Source: Rhizobium ruizarguesonis (GTDB lineage: Bacteria; Pseudomonadota; Alphaproteobacteria; Rhizobiales; Rhizobiaceae). From it: a DNA stretch of 64,000 bases. The stretch spans positions 62,001 to 126,000 of the forward strand of contig NZ_PQIG01000133.1 in assembly GCF_012349115.1 (NCBI RefSeq), in the 5' to 3' direction. A program made the translations under genes and the position numbers. Position 1 is the stretch's first letter, and every line of letters begins with the position of its first letter. The notes under the pieces were generated by a model. That model saw nothing but the letters and a program-made list of their open reading frames with translations. It was not told where the DNA came from and did not search any database. Shown here one piece after another: positions 17,443-25,828 of the stretch.

Positions 17443-17523
17443 TGCATATCGCCCAAAAATGTGCAGCGGTTTTGGGATAACGACATGCATAAATCAAAGA
17501 CTTAAAGCGCGTCGCATGAATCC
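17441..17523. repeat. Two-hairpin dispersed repeat, copy C
   Basis: GATGCATATCGCCCAAAAATGTGCAGCGGTTTTGGGATAACGACATGCATAAATCAAAGACTTAAAGCGCGTCGCATGAATC. A well-preserved copy between two convergent genes. It contains the stop of the AbrB-like gene at one edge and the last ten codons and stop of the AraC gene at the other. Confidence 0.85.
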
Positions 17524-18396
17524 AGAGCGCGGCGCGGAGTTATGCGCGAGCGCTACCCACTGGCCAGGCGTCATGCCGTAGGCCTTCTTGAAATGACGGT
17601 TGAGATGGCTCTGGTCGGCAAAGCCCGTTGCCGCCGCCACATCGGAAATCCCCTCGCCCGCGCCGATCATCGCCCGCGCCCGCTGCAGCCGCCGCATCAG
17701 CAGGTAGCGATGCGGACTGGTGGCAAAGGCCGCCCGGAAATGCCGCGATAGCGCGAAACGGTCGAGCCCCGTCACCGCCTCCAGCTCGCCGGAGCGTACT
17801 GCCCGCGTCGCATGCGCCTCGAGATAGTCGCGCGCCGCCCGCGCCTGCCGCCAGGCGACGAGACCCAGCGGCCGGCGCGGCATGCGCGCATGCCGGGACA
17901 GCCCGCCGGTGACCCGCGATACGAAATCGTCGACGAAAAGCGCGTCCAGTTCGCGGTCGAGTTCGCCGAGTGCTGCCAGCAGCACGCCCGCCAGCGCGGG
18001 ATCGCCGATAACAGGTTCATCGACAAAAGGCAGGCCGACGCCATCGGCTTCCAGGCATTCGAGCAGCAACGATGGCTCCAGATAGAGCATGCGGTACTGC
18101 AACCCGTCCTCCGTCCCCGCCCCGCCATCATGCTCCTCATCGGGATGCAGCACGATCACCTGCCCCGGCAGGCTGAAGCGCCGCTCGCCGCGATAGCGGA
18201 AGGTCTGTACGCCTTTCAGCGTCACGCCCAGAGCATAGGTGTCGTGCCGGTGCGGCTCGAAGGCATTGCCGGAGAACTGCGCCTCGATGCGCTCGATGCC
18301 GGGAAAGGCCGGTGCGGCAAGGATGCCATTGCCGGATGATCCCGCGCACAAACGTTCAAGACCTTCGGAGATCTGCGGATGTAAATCCTGGTTCAA
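17494..18396 (-). CDS. AraC-family transcriptional regulator
   Basis: A 300-residue regulator with an N-terminal AraC-binding cupin domain (about 25-160: EPHRHDTYALGVTLKGVQTFRYRGE, LPGQVIVLHPDEEHDG) and a C-terminal double helix-turn-helix (about 190-285). The second helix-turn-helix reads GISDVAAATGFADQSHLNRHFKKAYGMTPGQW, the family hallmark. The last ten or so residues (SGFMRRALSL) are encoded by the dispersed repeat, so the natural C-terminus has probably been replaced. It diverges from the DUF2000 gene across a gap of about 44 bp and may regulate it. Confidence 0.92.
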   Translation of the reverse strand: MNQDLHPQISEGLERLCAGSSGNGILAAPAFPGIERIEAQFSGNAFEPHRHDTYALGVTLKGVQTFRYRGERRFSLPGQVIVLHPDEEHDGGAGTEDGLQYRMLYLEPSLLLECLEADGVGLPFVDEPVIGDPALAGVLLAALGELDRELDALFVDDFVSRVTGGLSRHARMPRRPLGLVAWRQARAARDYLEAHATRAVRSGELEAVTGLDRFALSRHFRAAFATSPHRYLLMRRLQRARAMIGAGEGISDVAAATGFADQSHLNRHFKKAYGMTPGQWVALAHNSAPRSGFMRRALSL

Positions 18397-18440
18397 CGCG
18401 CCGATACTCCATAACCCGTAGATAGGTGAAAGACCGTCTG

Positions 18441-18848
18441 ATGTTTGATACCAAAATTGCCGTCGTCCTGCGAAACAATCTTGCCGGCTGGCAGAAGCTG
18501 AACGTCACCGCCTTCCTGATGACAGGCATCGCCGGCGGGCATCCGGAGATCATCGGTGAAGCCTACAGGGACCGCGCCGGCAATCTCTACAATCCGCTAT
18601 CGATCCAGCCGATCATCGTGCTTTCTGCAGACGAGGCGACCATATCAGCCATTCATCGCCGCGCGCTGGAGCGCGATATCACCAGCTCGCTCTTTATCGA
18701 GGAAATGTTTGCAACCGGCCACGACGCAGCCAACCGCGCCGTCTTCGCAGAATTTGCGCCCGAAGATGCTAAGGTGATCGGCATCGCGCTGCGCGCCGAA
18801 AAGAAGATCGTCGACAAAATCACCAAGGGTGCGACGATGCAGCACTGA
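18441..18848 (+). CDS. DUF2000-family protein (PTH2-like fold)
   Basis: A 135-residue protein, MFDTKIAVVLRNNLAGWQKLNV, matching the DUF2000 family, which has a fold related to peptidyl-tRNA hydrolase 2 but no known activity. Visible features are AVVLR-LAGWQKLNVTAFL at the N-terminus and FIEEMFATGHDAANR in the second half. The ATG at 18441 is chosen over GTG at 18426 because AGGTGA (18424-18429) then serves as ribosome site at a suitable distance. DUF2000 genes are often found next to AraC regulators, as here. Confidence 0.85.
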   Translation: MFDTKIAVVLRNNLAGWQKLNVTAFLMTGIAGGHPEIIGEAYRDRAGNLYNPLSIQPIIVLSADEATISAIHRRALERDITSSLFIEEMFATGHDAANRAVFAEFAPEDAKVIGIALRAEKKIVDKITKGATMQH

Positions 18849-18852
18849 CGAA

Positions 18853-18877
18853 AAAGGCCGGGAGTGACCCGGCCTTT
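18853..18877. terminator. Bidirectional terminator
   Basis: Ten-base-pair stem AAAGGCCGGG/CCCGGCCTTT with loop AGTGA between the convergent DUF2000 and OmpA genes. Confidence 0.85.
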
Positions 18878-18900
18878 CCGCAAACGCATACGAGCCGGAA

Positions 18901-19566
18901 TCAGCCCTGTGTGATCGGCGCGATCTGGATCTCGACGCGGCGGTTCTGCGCGCGGCCGGCCTCGTTCGCATTGGAGGCGACCGGCTGGGACGGGCCGAAA
19001 CCGACGGCGGAGACGCGGCGCTGGTCGATGCCTTGGCCGCCGAGATAATCGGCAACCGACAACGCACGGCGCTGCGACAGGTCCTGATTATGCTGCAGGC
19101 TGCCGGTCGAATCCGTATGGCCGTTGACGTCGATCAGCGTGCGGTTGAACTTACGCAGCACGATCGCCACCGAATTCAGCGTCGGATAGAAGCCCGGCTT
19201 TACCGCGTCCTGATCGACGTCGAAGGTGATATTCGAGGGCATGTTGAGGATGATGTTGTCGCCGTTACGGGTCACCGAAATGCCGGTGCCTTCGAGCTGG
19301 GCGCGAAGCTCGGATTCCTGCTGGTCCATGTAATTGCCGATCGCACCGCCGGCGAGAGCGCCGACGCCTGCGCCGATCAACGCCGCATTGCGCTTGCCGT
19401 GGCCGCCGCCGCCGACAGCCACGCCGACGAGCGCGCCCCCAAGGGCGCCAAGCGCGGCGCCGCCGGCCGTATTGGAAACCTTCTGTTCACCGGTATAGGG
19501 ATCGGTCGTCGTGCAGGCGCTGAGATAGCTTGCGGCAATAGCTAGAAGTAGGAATTTCTTGATCAT
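18901..19566 (-). CDS. OmpA-family lipoprotein with glycine zipper
   Basis: A 221-residue outer-membrane lipoprotein. The signal peptide MIKKFLLLAIAASYLSAC ends in a lipobox (LSAC), so Cys18 is lipidated. Next comes a Gly-rich zipper (about 35-85: AALGALGGALVGVAVGGG, GAGVGALAGGAIGNYMDQQE). The OmpA peptidoglycan-binding domain (about 110-220) follows, with NGHTDSTGSLQHNQDLSQRRA and GFGPSQPVASNANEAGRAQNRRVEI. This is a YiaD-like architecture that anchors the outer membrane to the wall. The start is at 19566, not the in-frame 19674, because only this one gives a signal peptide at the N-terminus. Single-gene unit with a terminator at 18853-18877. Confidence 0.93.
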   Translation of the reverse strand: MIKKFLLLAIAASYLSACTTTDPYTGEQKVSNTAGGAALGALGGALVGVAVGGGGHGKRNAALIGAGVGALAGGAIGNYMDQQESELRAQLEGTGISVTRNGDNIILNMPSNITFDVDQDAVKPGFYPTLNSVAIVLRKFNRTLIDVNGHTDSTGSLQHNQDLSQRRALSVADYLGGQGIDQRRVSAVGFGPSQPVASNANEAGRAQNRRVEIQIAPITQG

Positions 19567-19745
19567 GGACAGGACGGTCTCCGTTCGACTGATCCGAGCA
19601 AATGGCAAGGATTGCGGCAAGAAAATGAAGATGTTCTCCTGATACGGCAAATTCGGACGTCGAAACACAGCCATGTTGCCGGAATGCGCTGATTATCACC
19701 AGTTTTGGTGGACACCGTCCCTGAGCCTCCACGGGAATTTGTGAA

Positions 19746-19783
19746 AACTCCGCAGGCGGGAAGCACTTCCCGCCTGCGGAGTT
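19746..19783 (-). terminator. Strong terminator after the flagellin gene
   Basis: A perfect 18-bp stem (19746-19763 with 19766-19783) closed by a 2-base loop CA, with a TTTT run on the minus strand. This is the longest hairpin of its type in the window and fits a highly expressed structural gene. Confidence 0.85.
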
Positions 19784-19818
19784 CGATGTCACGCGTTTCG
19801 GATGAAGAGAGTCTGGCC

Positions 19819-20817
19819 TCAGAAATTCTGGAACAACTGCCGCACGGTATCGTAAGTTGCGTTGGCGATGTTAAGCGATTGCAGGCCGAGTTGCTGCTGC
19901 GTCTGCAGCGCCCGCAGCCTGCTCGACTCCTCCTCCATGTCGGCATCGACGAGCCGGCCGATGCCGGCTGTGATGTTGTCATGCAGTTTCGTGGCGAAGT
20001 CGTTCTGCAGATTGATGCGTTTTTCCAGCGCGCCAAAAGCCGAACCGACCGTCGTCAGCTGCGTCAGCGCTGCATCGACGACGCTGATCATTTCGCTGAC
20101 CTGTCCTTTCGTCGTGCTGGCCGAGAGCGAAATCACCACCTGCCCGGTGGTGGTGCCGTTCTTGCTCTGCATCAGCACATAGTCCTGCGAGGCGCCGAGC
20201 TCGGTGGCGAAATAGGCCGATGTCAGCACGCCGTATTCACCCGAACCGGTGGCGCGATCGTCGATCAGGTAGCGCGCGTCCTTGGAGGTCGTGCTCCCGC
20301 TCGGCGTCGTGTCGATATGGTAGCTCAGCATGCCGACCGAGATCGTGCCGTCGGCGTTGCGGATGAAGGAGGCCGGGATCTGGCGCGGCTGCGTCGGCGT
20401 CGCATCGTTGGTGAGGACCACCCAGTTGTCGCTGTTGAAGGTAGCCGATTCCGAAACGCTGCGCAGTTGCTCCTGCAGCTGTTTGATCTCTTCGTTGACC
20501 TTGTTCTTGTCGATGCCGTCTTCGGTCGCGGCAACGAGCTTGGCCTTGATTTCGGAGACGACGTCGATGACATTCTGAACGCCGGTATAGGCCGTTCCCA
20601 TCGTCGCCGCTGCCATACCGAGTGCATCCTGGATCGCCGAAACCGCCTTGTTGTCGGTTCGAGCAGTGGTGGCGATCGACCAGTAGACGGAATTGTCTCT
20701 GGCCTCCGCGACACGCATGCCGGTGGTGATGTGGTTTTGCGTGACCGCCATATTACGGTTGATATCGCGCAGCACATGAAGCGCCGCATCCACCGAGACG
20801 CGCTGATAAATACTCAC
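19819..20817 (-). CDS. Flagellin (stand-alone copy)
   Basis: Structural protein of the flagellar filament, 332 residues. The N-terminal D0/D1 helices read SIYQRVSVDAALHVLRDINRN...ITTGMRVAEARDNSVYWSIATT. The C-terminal D0/D1 helices read LQTQQQLGLQSLNIANATYDTVRQLF, ending in F. The variable middle domain (about 140-240) carries Thr/Ser-rich strands. The GTG at 20817 is chosen because GGAG lies 9 bases upstream and it places SIYQRV right at the N-terminus, as in other rhizobial flagellins. No other flagellar gene is nearby, so this is an orphan copy outside the main motility cluster, comparable to the scattered fla genes of R. leguminosarum. Confidence 0.92.
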   Translation of the reverse strand: MSIYQRVSVDAALHVLRDINRNMAVTQNHITTGMRVAEARDNSVYWSIATTARTDNKAVSAIQDALGMAAATMGTAYTGVQNVIDVVSEIKAKLVAATEDGIDKNKVNEEIKQLQEQLRSVSESATFNSDNWVVLTNDATPTQPRQIPASFIRNADGTISVGMLSYHIDTTPSGSTTSKDARYLIDDRATGSGEYGVLTSAYFATELGASQDYVLMQSKNGTTTGQVVISLSASTTKGQVSEMISVVDAALTQLTTVGSAFGALEKRINLQNDFATKLHDNITAGIGRLVDADMEEESSRLRALQTQQQLGLQSLNIANATYDTVRQLFQNF

Positions 20818-21042
20818 GAAACTAAGCTCCAAAAACACAACAGGACGCAAACTGCACAAGAAATGAACCGTCCGCACGGACTCTCATGTCCGGGGTCGCT
20901 GGAGTTCCAGCGCGTTGCGGCCTCCAAGAAACGAAGAAGACCAGTCGGTTACTGGTAACAATCATTGCCGTTTATGCTTAATAAACGACTAAACTTCAGA
21001 AGTAATTTAGCTTATTTTACAAGGTTTCATACACCAAGAGAA

Positions 21043-21062
21043 ACGCCGCCGGATTGCGGCGT
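21043..21062 (-). terminator. Probable terminator of the RND pump operon
   Basis: Stem ACGCCGC/GCGGCGT with loop CGGATT, followed on the minus strand by TTTCTCTT. Confidence 0.6.
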
Positions 21063-21123
21063 CGCGCGTCTTGTCAGGCCCGCAAAGGACGCTGCAGCAC
21101 TTCGAATTGCCGCATAATTTTGT

Positions 21124-21147
21124 CCTTAAATCGATTGCGATTTAAGG
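21124..21147. repeat. Intergenic palindrome CCTTAAATCG/CGATTTAAGG
   Basis: A perfect 10-bp inverted repeat around ATTG, 45 bp from the RND gene stop. I believe this motif recurs in rhizobial intergenic DNA; only this copy is visible here. Confidence 0.6.
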
Positions 21148-21191
21148 CACGATGCAGCAGGTCCGGCAGCGTTCGAAATCGGATGAAGGCC

Positions 21192-24100
21192 TTATTCGGC
21201 GGCCTGTAGCTGCTCGTCGTCGGGCGCAGCGCGCGGCCGCGTGGCGACCGACATCTCTTCGTGCAGGCGCGCCTCCTCATGGGCGTACGGCTTGGCGAAG
21301 CGGGCAAGCAGCAGATAGGCGACCGGCGTGATGAACAACGTGACCAGCGTCGCGAAACCGAGACCGCCGACGATCACCCAGCCGAGTGCAATACGCGCTT
21401 CGGCACCAGCGCCATGGGCAAAGACCAGTGGCACGCCGCCGAGGATGGTGGCGATCATCGTCATCATCACAGGGCGAAGGCGTAGCGCGCAGGCCTTCTC
21501 GATCGAGGACCGGACATCCTCGCCCCGGTCGCGCAGCTGATTGGCGAATTCGACGATCAGGATGCCGTTCTTCGCCATGACGCCGACCAGGAGCACCAGG
21601 CCGATCTGGCTGTAGATGTTGAGGCTGGAGCCGGTGATAACAAGCGCGAAGACGGCGCAGGCAAGACCAAGCGGCACCGTCGACATGATGATCAGCGAGG
21701 ACAGCACGCTTTCGAACTGCGCGGCCAGCACCAGGAAGATGATGACGATGGCGAAGCCGAAGGTCAGCGCCATGCCGCTCGAATTCTCTTCGAGAGTCGC
21801 CGCTTCCGCCAGCGGCAGCAAGCGAGAGCCTGGCGGCAGCAGCGGCTCGGCAAGCGTCGTCACTTGGCTGACGGCATCGCCGAGCGACATGCCGTTCCTG
21901 AGGCCGGCGGTGATCGCGACGGAGGCGAGCTGTTGCTCGCGGTTGAGCTGCGGCGCGACCGACCCTTCCTTCATCGTGGCAATGACCGACATCGGCACGA
22001 TCTTGCCGTCGCCTGTCTTCAGGAACACGTTCTCGAGGTCGGTCGGATCGTCGATCGGCCGCGTCGTCGAGGTCAGAAGCACGGGATAGGATTCGCCGTC
22101 GACGAAGACGTCGACCACCGAGCGCCCTTCGAGCAGTGACTGGATCGCCGTCGAGAGCCCGGTTATGTCGATGCCGAGATCGGATGCACGCTCGCGATCG
22201 ATCGCCACCGATACCTGCGCCTGGCTGGGCTCGTTGGTCAGGCGCGGCGTATCATACTGGCCAGTGGCCTCTAGGGCCCGAACCAGCTTGGCGGCCGCCG
22301 CCGTCAGCGCCTCGTGATCGTTGCCGATCAGCGCCATCTGCAGACCACTGCCGGCACCGCGGATGCGCAGGCTGTTGGAGGAGATGGCATTGCCGCGCAG
22401 CGCCGGCACCCTGGAGGCTGCCTGGTTGATATCGCCGACGATCTCCGTCTGCGTCCTATCACGTTCTCCCCAAGGGGCGAGCGTCAGCACCATGAAGCCG
22501 CTGTTCAGCGAACCGCCCTGCCCGGAGATCGAGAAGACGTTGCGGATGTCACCGCTGTCGACCAGCGGCTGCAGATATTCCTCGACGAGCTGCATCTTGT
22601 CGCGGGTATATTCGAGGCTCGATCCCTGCGGCGTCGTCAGCCGCATCATCACCATCGAGCGGTCCTCTTCGGGCGTCAGCTCGCTCTTGACCGTCGAGAA
22701 GGCAACGAGTGCCGCACCGGCAAAGATCACCGAGAAGAGGATGACGACGAAGGGCGCGTTGAGACAGCCGTGCAGAGCCCATTTGTAGAGATTGGCAAGC
22801 GCCCCGCCGAAGCGGCCGAGCGCGCCGTGATCTTCGAGCATCGGCTTCGTCAGCATGCGCGAGGCAAGCATCGGACACAGCGTCAGCGCCACGATCGACG
22901 ACAGACCGACCGAGAAGGCGAGCACGAAGCCGAATTCGCGGAAGAGACCACCGACCTGTCCCGGCAGGAAGGAGAGCGGAATGAACACCGCCGCCAACGT
23001 CGCCGTCGTGGCGATCACGGCGAAGAACACCTCACGCGTACCGAGCACCGCAGCCGCGCGCGGCCCCATGCCTTCGGCGCGCCGGCGCACGATATTTTCG
23101 AGCACCACGATCGCATCGTCGACGACGAGGCCGGTCGCCAGCACGATCGCGAGCAGCGTCAGGATGTTGATCGAGAAGCCGACCATATAGATTGCCGCCA
23201 GCGTGCCGATCAGCGCCACCGGCATGCTGACCGCCGGGATCAGCGTCGCCCGCCAATCGCGCAGGAAGAGATAGATGACGGCGGTGACGATGACGGCGGC
23301 GAGTATCAGCGCCAGCACCACCTCGTGGATCGCGCCCTGGATGAAGACGGCATCGTCGCTGGTGATGGCGATCGTCGTGCCCTCGGGCAACGTCTTCGAC
23401 AGGTGGTCGACGGCCGCCTTGATGCCGGTCGAGATGTTCAGCGTATTCGACTGCGCCTGGCGGATGATGCCGAGGCCGATGCCCGGCTTGCCGTTGGAGC
23501 GTAGCGCCGTTTCGCCATCGCGTGGCCCAAGCATCACCGTCGCGACGTCGCCGAGCCGAACGCGATCCTGCAGGATGACATTGGAAAAATCCGCCGGCGT
23601 CTGCAGGTTGGCGGTGGCGCGCACTACGATATCCTGCGTATTGCTCTTCAGCGAGCCGGCCGGCACGTCGAGTGCGGCGTTGTCGAGCGCCTTCGTCAGG
23701 TCGCCGATGGTAAGTCCGCGGCTGGCAAGCGCGCCCTGGTCGACGTCGACGCGGAAGACCTTCTCCTGGTCGCCATATTCCTCGACGTCGGCAACGCCGT
23801 CGACGGAGGCAAGGCGATCGATCACCTCATTCTCGACGAGCTGGGTCAGGTCGTCCATGTTGAGATTGGTGGAGGTGACGGCAAGGCGCATGATCGCCGA
23901 GGAATCCGAATCCGCCTTGACGATCTGCGGCGCATCCGCTTCGTCGGGCAGGTTCTGGGTAATACGGCCGATCGCGTCGCGCACGTCGTTGGCGGCGACC
24001 GAGAGATCGATCGCATCCGAGAATTCCAGCGTCACCCGGCTCTGACCGAAGGAAGAAGTAGACGAAATCGATTTCAGGCCGCTGACGCGCGCGACCGCCC

Positions 24101-24347
24101 CCTCGATCACCTTGGTCAGTTCCTGGTCGATCGTCTGCGGCGATGCGCCATCGAAGGTGGTGCGCACGGTGACGACGGGACGGTCGACATCCGGCAGTTC
24201 GCGCACCTCGACGCCGACATAGGCGGCAAGGCCGGCGACAACCATCAGCGTGTTGAACACCAGCGCCAGGATCGGCCGGCGAACGAAAAGTGCGGTGAAG
24301 CTCTGCTTGCCCGAGGCTCTGTCCTGATGAATCTCGGTCACGCTCAT
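21192..24347 (-). CDS. RND multidrug efflux permease
   Basis: A 1051-residue inner-membrane proton/drug antiporter of the HAE1/AcrB class. It has the usual twelve membrane segments, with segment 1 at about 22-44 and two large periplasmic loops. Segment 4 contains GLVVDDAIVVLENIVRR, whose paired aspartates relay protons. SMPVALIGTLAAIYMVGFSINILTLLA precedes it, and the second-half equivalent GLVLLVGVMAKNGILIVEFANQLRDRGE is present. The protein ends in a charged tail. Its start overlaps the stop of the adaptor gene by 4 bp (ATGA), so the two are translationally coupled. No outer-membrane channel gene follows, so it presumably shares a TolC-like protein encoded elsewhere. Confidence 0.95.
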   Translation of the reverse strand: MSVTEIHQDRASGKQSFTALFVRRPILALVFNTLMVVAGLAAYVGVEVRELPDVDRPVVTVRTTFDGASPQTIDQELTKVIEGAVARVSGLKSISSTSSFGQSRVTLEFSDAIDLSVAANDVRDAIGRITQNLPDEADAPQIVKADSDSSAIMRLAVTSTNLNMDDLTQLVENEVIDRLASVDGVADVEEYGDQEKVFRVDVDQGALASRGLTIGDLTKALDNAALDVPAGSLKSNTQDIVVRATANLQTPADFSNVILQDRVRLGDVATVMLGPRDGETALRSNGKPGIGLGIIRQAQSNTLNISTGIKAAVDHLSKTLPEGTTIAITSDDAVFIQGAIHEVVLALILAAVIVTAVIYLFLRDWRATLIPAVSMPVALIGTLAAIYMVGFSINILTLLAIVLATGLVVDDAIVVLENIVRRRAEGMGPRAAAVLGTREVFFAVIATTATLAAVFIPLSFLPGQVGGLFREFGFVLAFSVGLSSIVALTLCPMLASRMLTKPMLEDHGALGRFGGALANLYKWALHGCLNAPFVVILFSVIFAGAALVAFSTVKSELTPEEDRSMVMMRLTTPQGSSLEYTRDKMQLVEEYLQPLVDSGDIRNVFSISGQGGSLNSGFMVLTLAPWGERDRTQTEIVGDINQAASRVPALRGNAISSNSLRIRGAGSGLQMALIGNDHEALTAAAAKLVRALEATGQYDTPRLTNEPSQAQVSVAIDRERASDLGIDITGLSTAIQSLLEGRSVVDVFVDGESYPVLLTSTTRPIDDPTDLENVFLKTGDGKIVPMSVIATMKEGSVAPQLNREQQLASVAITAGLRNGMSLGDAVSQVTTLAEPLLPPGSRLLPLAEAATLEENSSGMALTFGFAIVIIFLVLAAQFESVLSSLIIMSTVPLGLACAVFALVITGSSLNIYSQIGLVLLVGVMAKNGILIVEFANQLRDRGEDVRSSIEKACALRLRPVMMTMIATILGGVPLVFAHGAGAEARIALGWVIVGGLGFATLVTLFITPVAYLLLARFAKPYAHEEARLHEEMSVATRPRAAPDDEQLQAAE

Positions 24348-25561
24348 CGGGTGACGACCTCCGCATTCGCGGCGACATCGGCGCTCACACGCACCGCCCC
24401 ACCCTCACGCACGCGCTGCAGTCCCTGTGTGACGATCACGTCGCCGTCCTTGAGGTCGGCTTTGACGAGCACGAAATCCGGGTTGCGCTGCACGATGCTG
24501 ACCCGCACCTTGCGTGACTTGTCGTCGTTGACCTGCCAGACGAAGGAGCCCTGCGAGTCCCACTGCACGGAGACCGGATCGACCGCCGGATATTTGTCGC
24601 CGGCAAATTTCATGCTGACGTTGAAGGACATGCCGGCGCGCAGTTCATCCGAACTATTGTCGATCTTGGCGCGCAGGCGAAGCGTGCGGCTTGCCGCGTC
24701 GATGCGGTTGTCGACGGCTTCGACCACGCCCGAAAAGACCTGTCCCGGCCGTGCCACCGACATCGCCTCGACCGGCTGACCGACCGACACCGTATTGGCG
24801 AAGCGCTCCGGCACCCAGTAATCGACGAGGATTTCCGAACGGTCGTCGAGCGTGACGATCGGGATACTCGTCGTGACGTTGTCGCCGATATTGACCGGTA
24901 CGATGCCGACGATGCCGTCGATCGGCGCGGTGATATTGCGCCGTGCGAGATTGAGCTCGGCGGCCTGCAGTTGCAGCCGTGCGCCCTGCTCGGCGATCTC
25001 GGAATCGAAGACGTCCATGCGCGACACGCTGGACTTGATGTTGTGATAGAGATTGGATTTTTCGACGGCGGCCTTGACCGCCACATCAGCCTGGCCGCGA
25101 GCGATCACCTGCTCCTCGCTGTCGAGCTTGGCGAGCACCTGCCCGGCGTTCACCCTGTCGCCCGACTTGATGAGGATTTCGCGGATCGTGCCCGATGCCT
25201 GCGGCGTAACCGCCACCGAGCGGATCGCGTCGCCCGTGCCGATGGCGTTCAGCCGGTCGTTGACGACGCCCTGGACGACAGCCTGCGTCGCGACGAGAAT
25301 GGCACTGTTGCGCCCGCCGCCATTGCGGCGGTTCTGTCCCTGCCCCTGACCTTGTCCCTCGCCACGCTGCTGCCCTTGCGCCCGGGCGGGAGCGTCGGCA
25401 TCCGCCGTCTCCTCAGCCTTCGGCGCGATCTTGGAAACGATGCTGTCTGGAATACCTGCGTCGCGCATCGTATCGCCGGCGCCGGGCACAAAGAAAACCC
25501 ACGCGGCAAAGCCGGCAACAATGACGATGAGCGACAGTATAAACTGCTTCCAAAAGGCCAT
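24344..25561 (-). CDS. RND efflux adaptor (membrane fusion protein)
   Basis: The periplasmic adaptor that couples the RND permease to an outer-membrane channel, 405 residues. One N-terminal membrane segment (about 8-26) is followed by a low-complexity Gln/Gly/Arg stretch (about 58-85). Next comes a lipoyl/barrel-sandwich domain (SGTIREILIKSGDRVNAGQVLAKLD and ITAPIDGIVGIVPVNIGDNV) separated by a hairpin. The beta-barrel and membrane-proximal domains end in DGDVIVTQGLQRVREGGAV. First gene of the two-gene pump operon. No repressor gene is adjacent. Confidence 0.94.
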   Translation of the reverse strand: MAFWKQFILSLIVIVAGFAAWVFFVPGAGDTMRDAGIPDSIVSKIAPKAEETADADAPARAQGQQRGEGQGQGQGQNRRNGGGRNSAILVATQAVVQGVVNDRLNAIGTGDAIRSVAVTPQASGTIREILIKSGDRVNAGQVLAKLDSEEQVIARGQADVAVKAAVEKSNLYHNIKSSVSRMDVFDSEIAEQGARLQLQAAELNLARRNITAPIDGIVGIVPVNIGDNVTTSIPIVTLDDRSEILVDYWVPERFANTVSVGQPVEAMSVARPGQVFSGVVEAVDNRIDAASRTLRLRAKIDNSSDELRAGMSFNVSMKFAGDKYPAVDPVSVQWDSQGSFVWQVNDDKSRKVRVSIVQRNPDFVLVKADLKDGDVIVTQGLQRVREGGAVRVSADVAANAEVVTR

Positions 25562-25828
25562 TCACGTCTCCAGAGGGACTCGAGGTTGGACCAGGGTCGG
25601 TCGAAAGAGGCGCTGCGGGATGAAGATTCCCGTCTGATGCGACAATATCGCGCGTTTACAGCTTACCGGCAAGCATAAGCAGCCGGCATTACCGATTTGT
25701 AATATCAGCAAAGAATGGAAATAACCCGGCCGCTCACTTTTGCTTGAACGGACACTCGCCCATGTCTTTGACACCGCCGATTATCGGGCGAGATATCGTA
25801 CAAATCTCCGACGATGCGGGTTGGATGT

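Larger units (their letters stand above)
20818..21191. other. Gene-free stretch between flagellin and RND genes
   Basis: 374 bp without a convincing gene. The right part (20940-21040) is AT-rich for this genome and should hold the flagellin promoter on the minus strand, but I cannot fix -35 and -10 boxes. The left part contains the RND operon terminator (21043-21062) and a palindrome (21124-21147). Confidence 0.7.
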
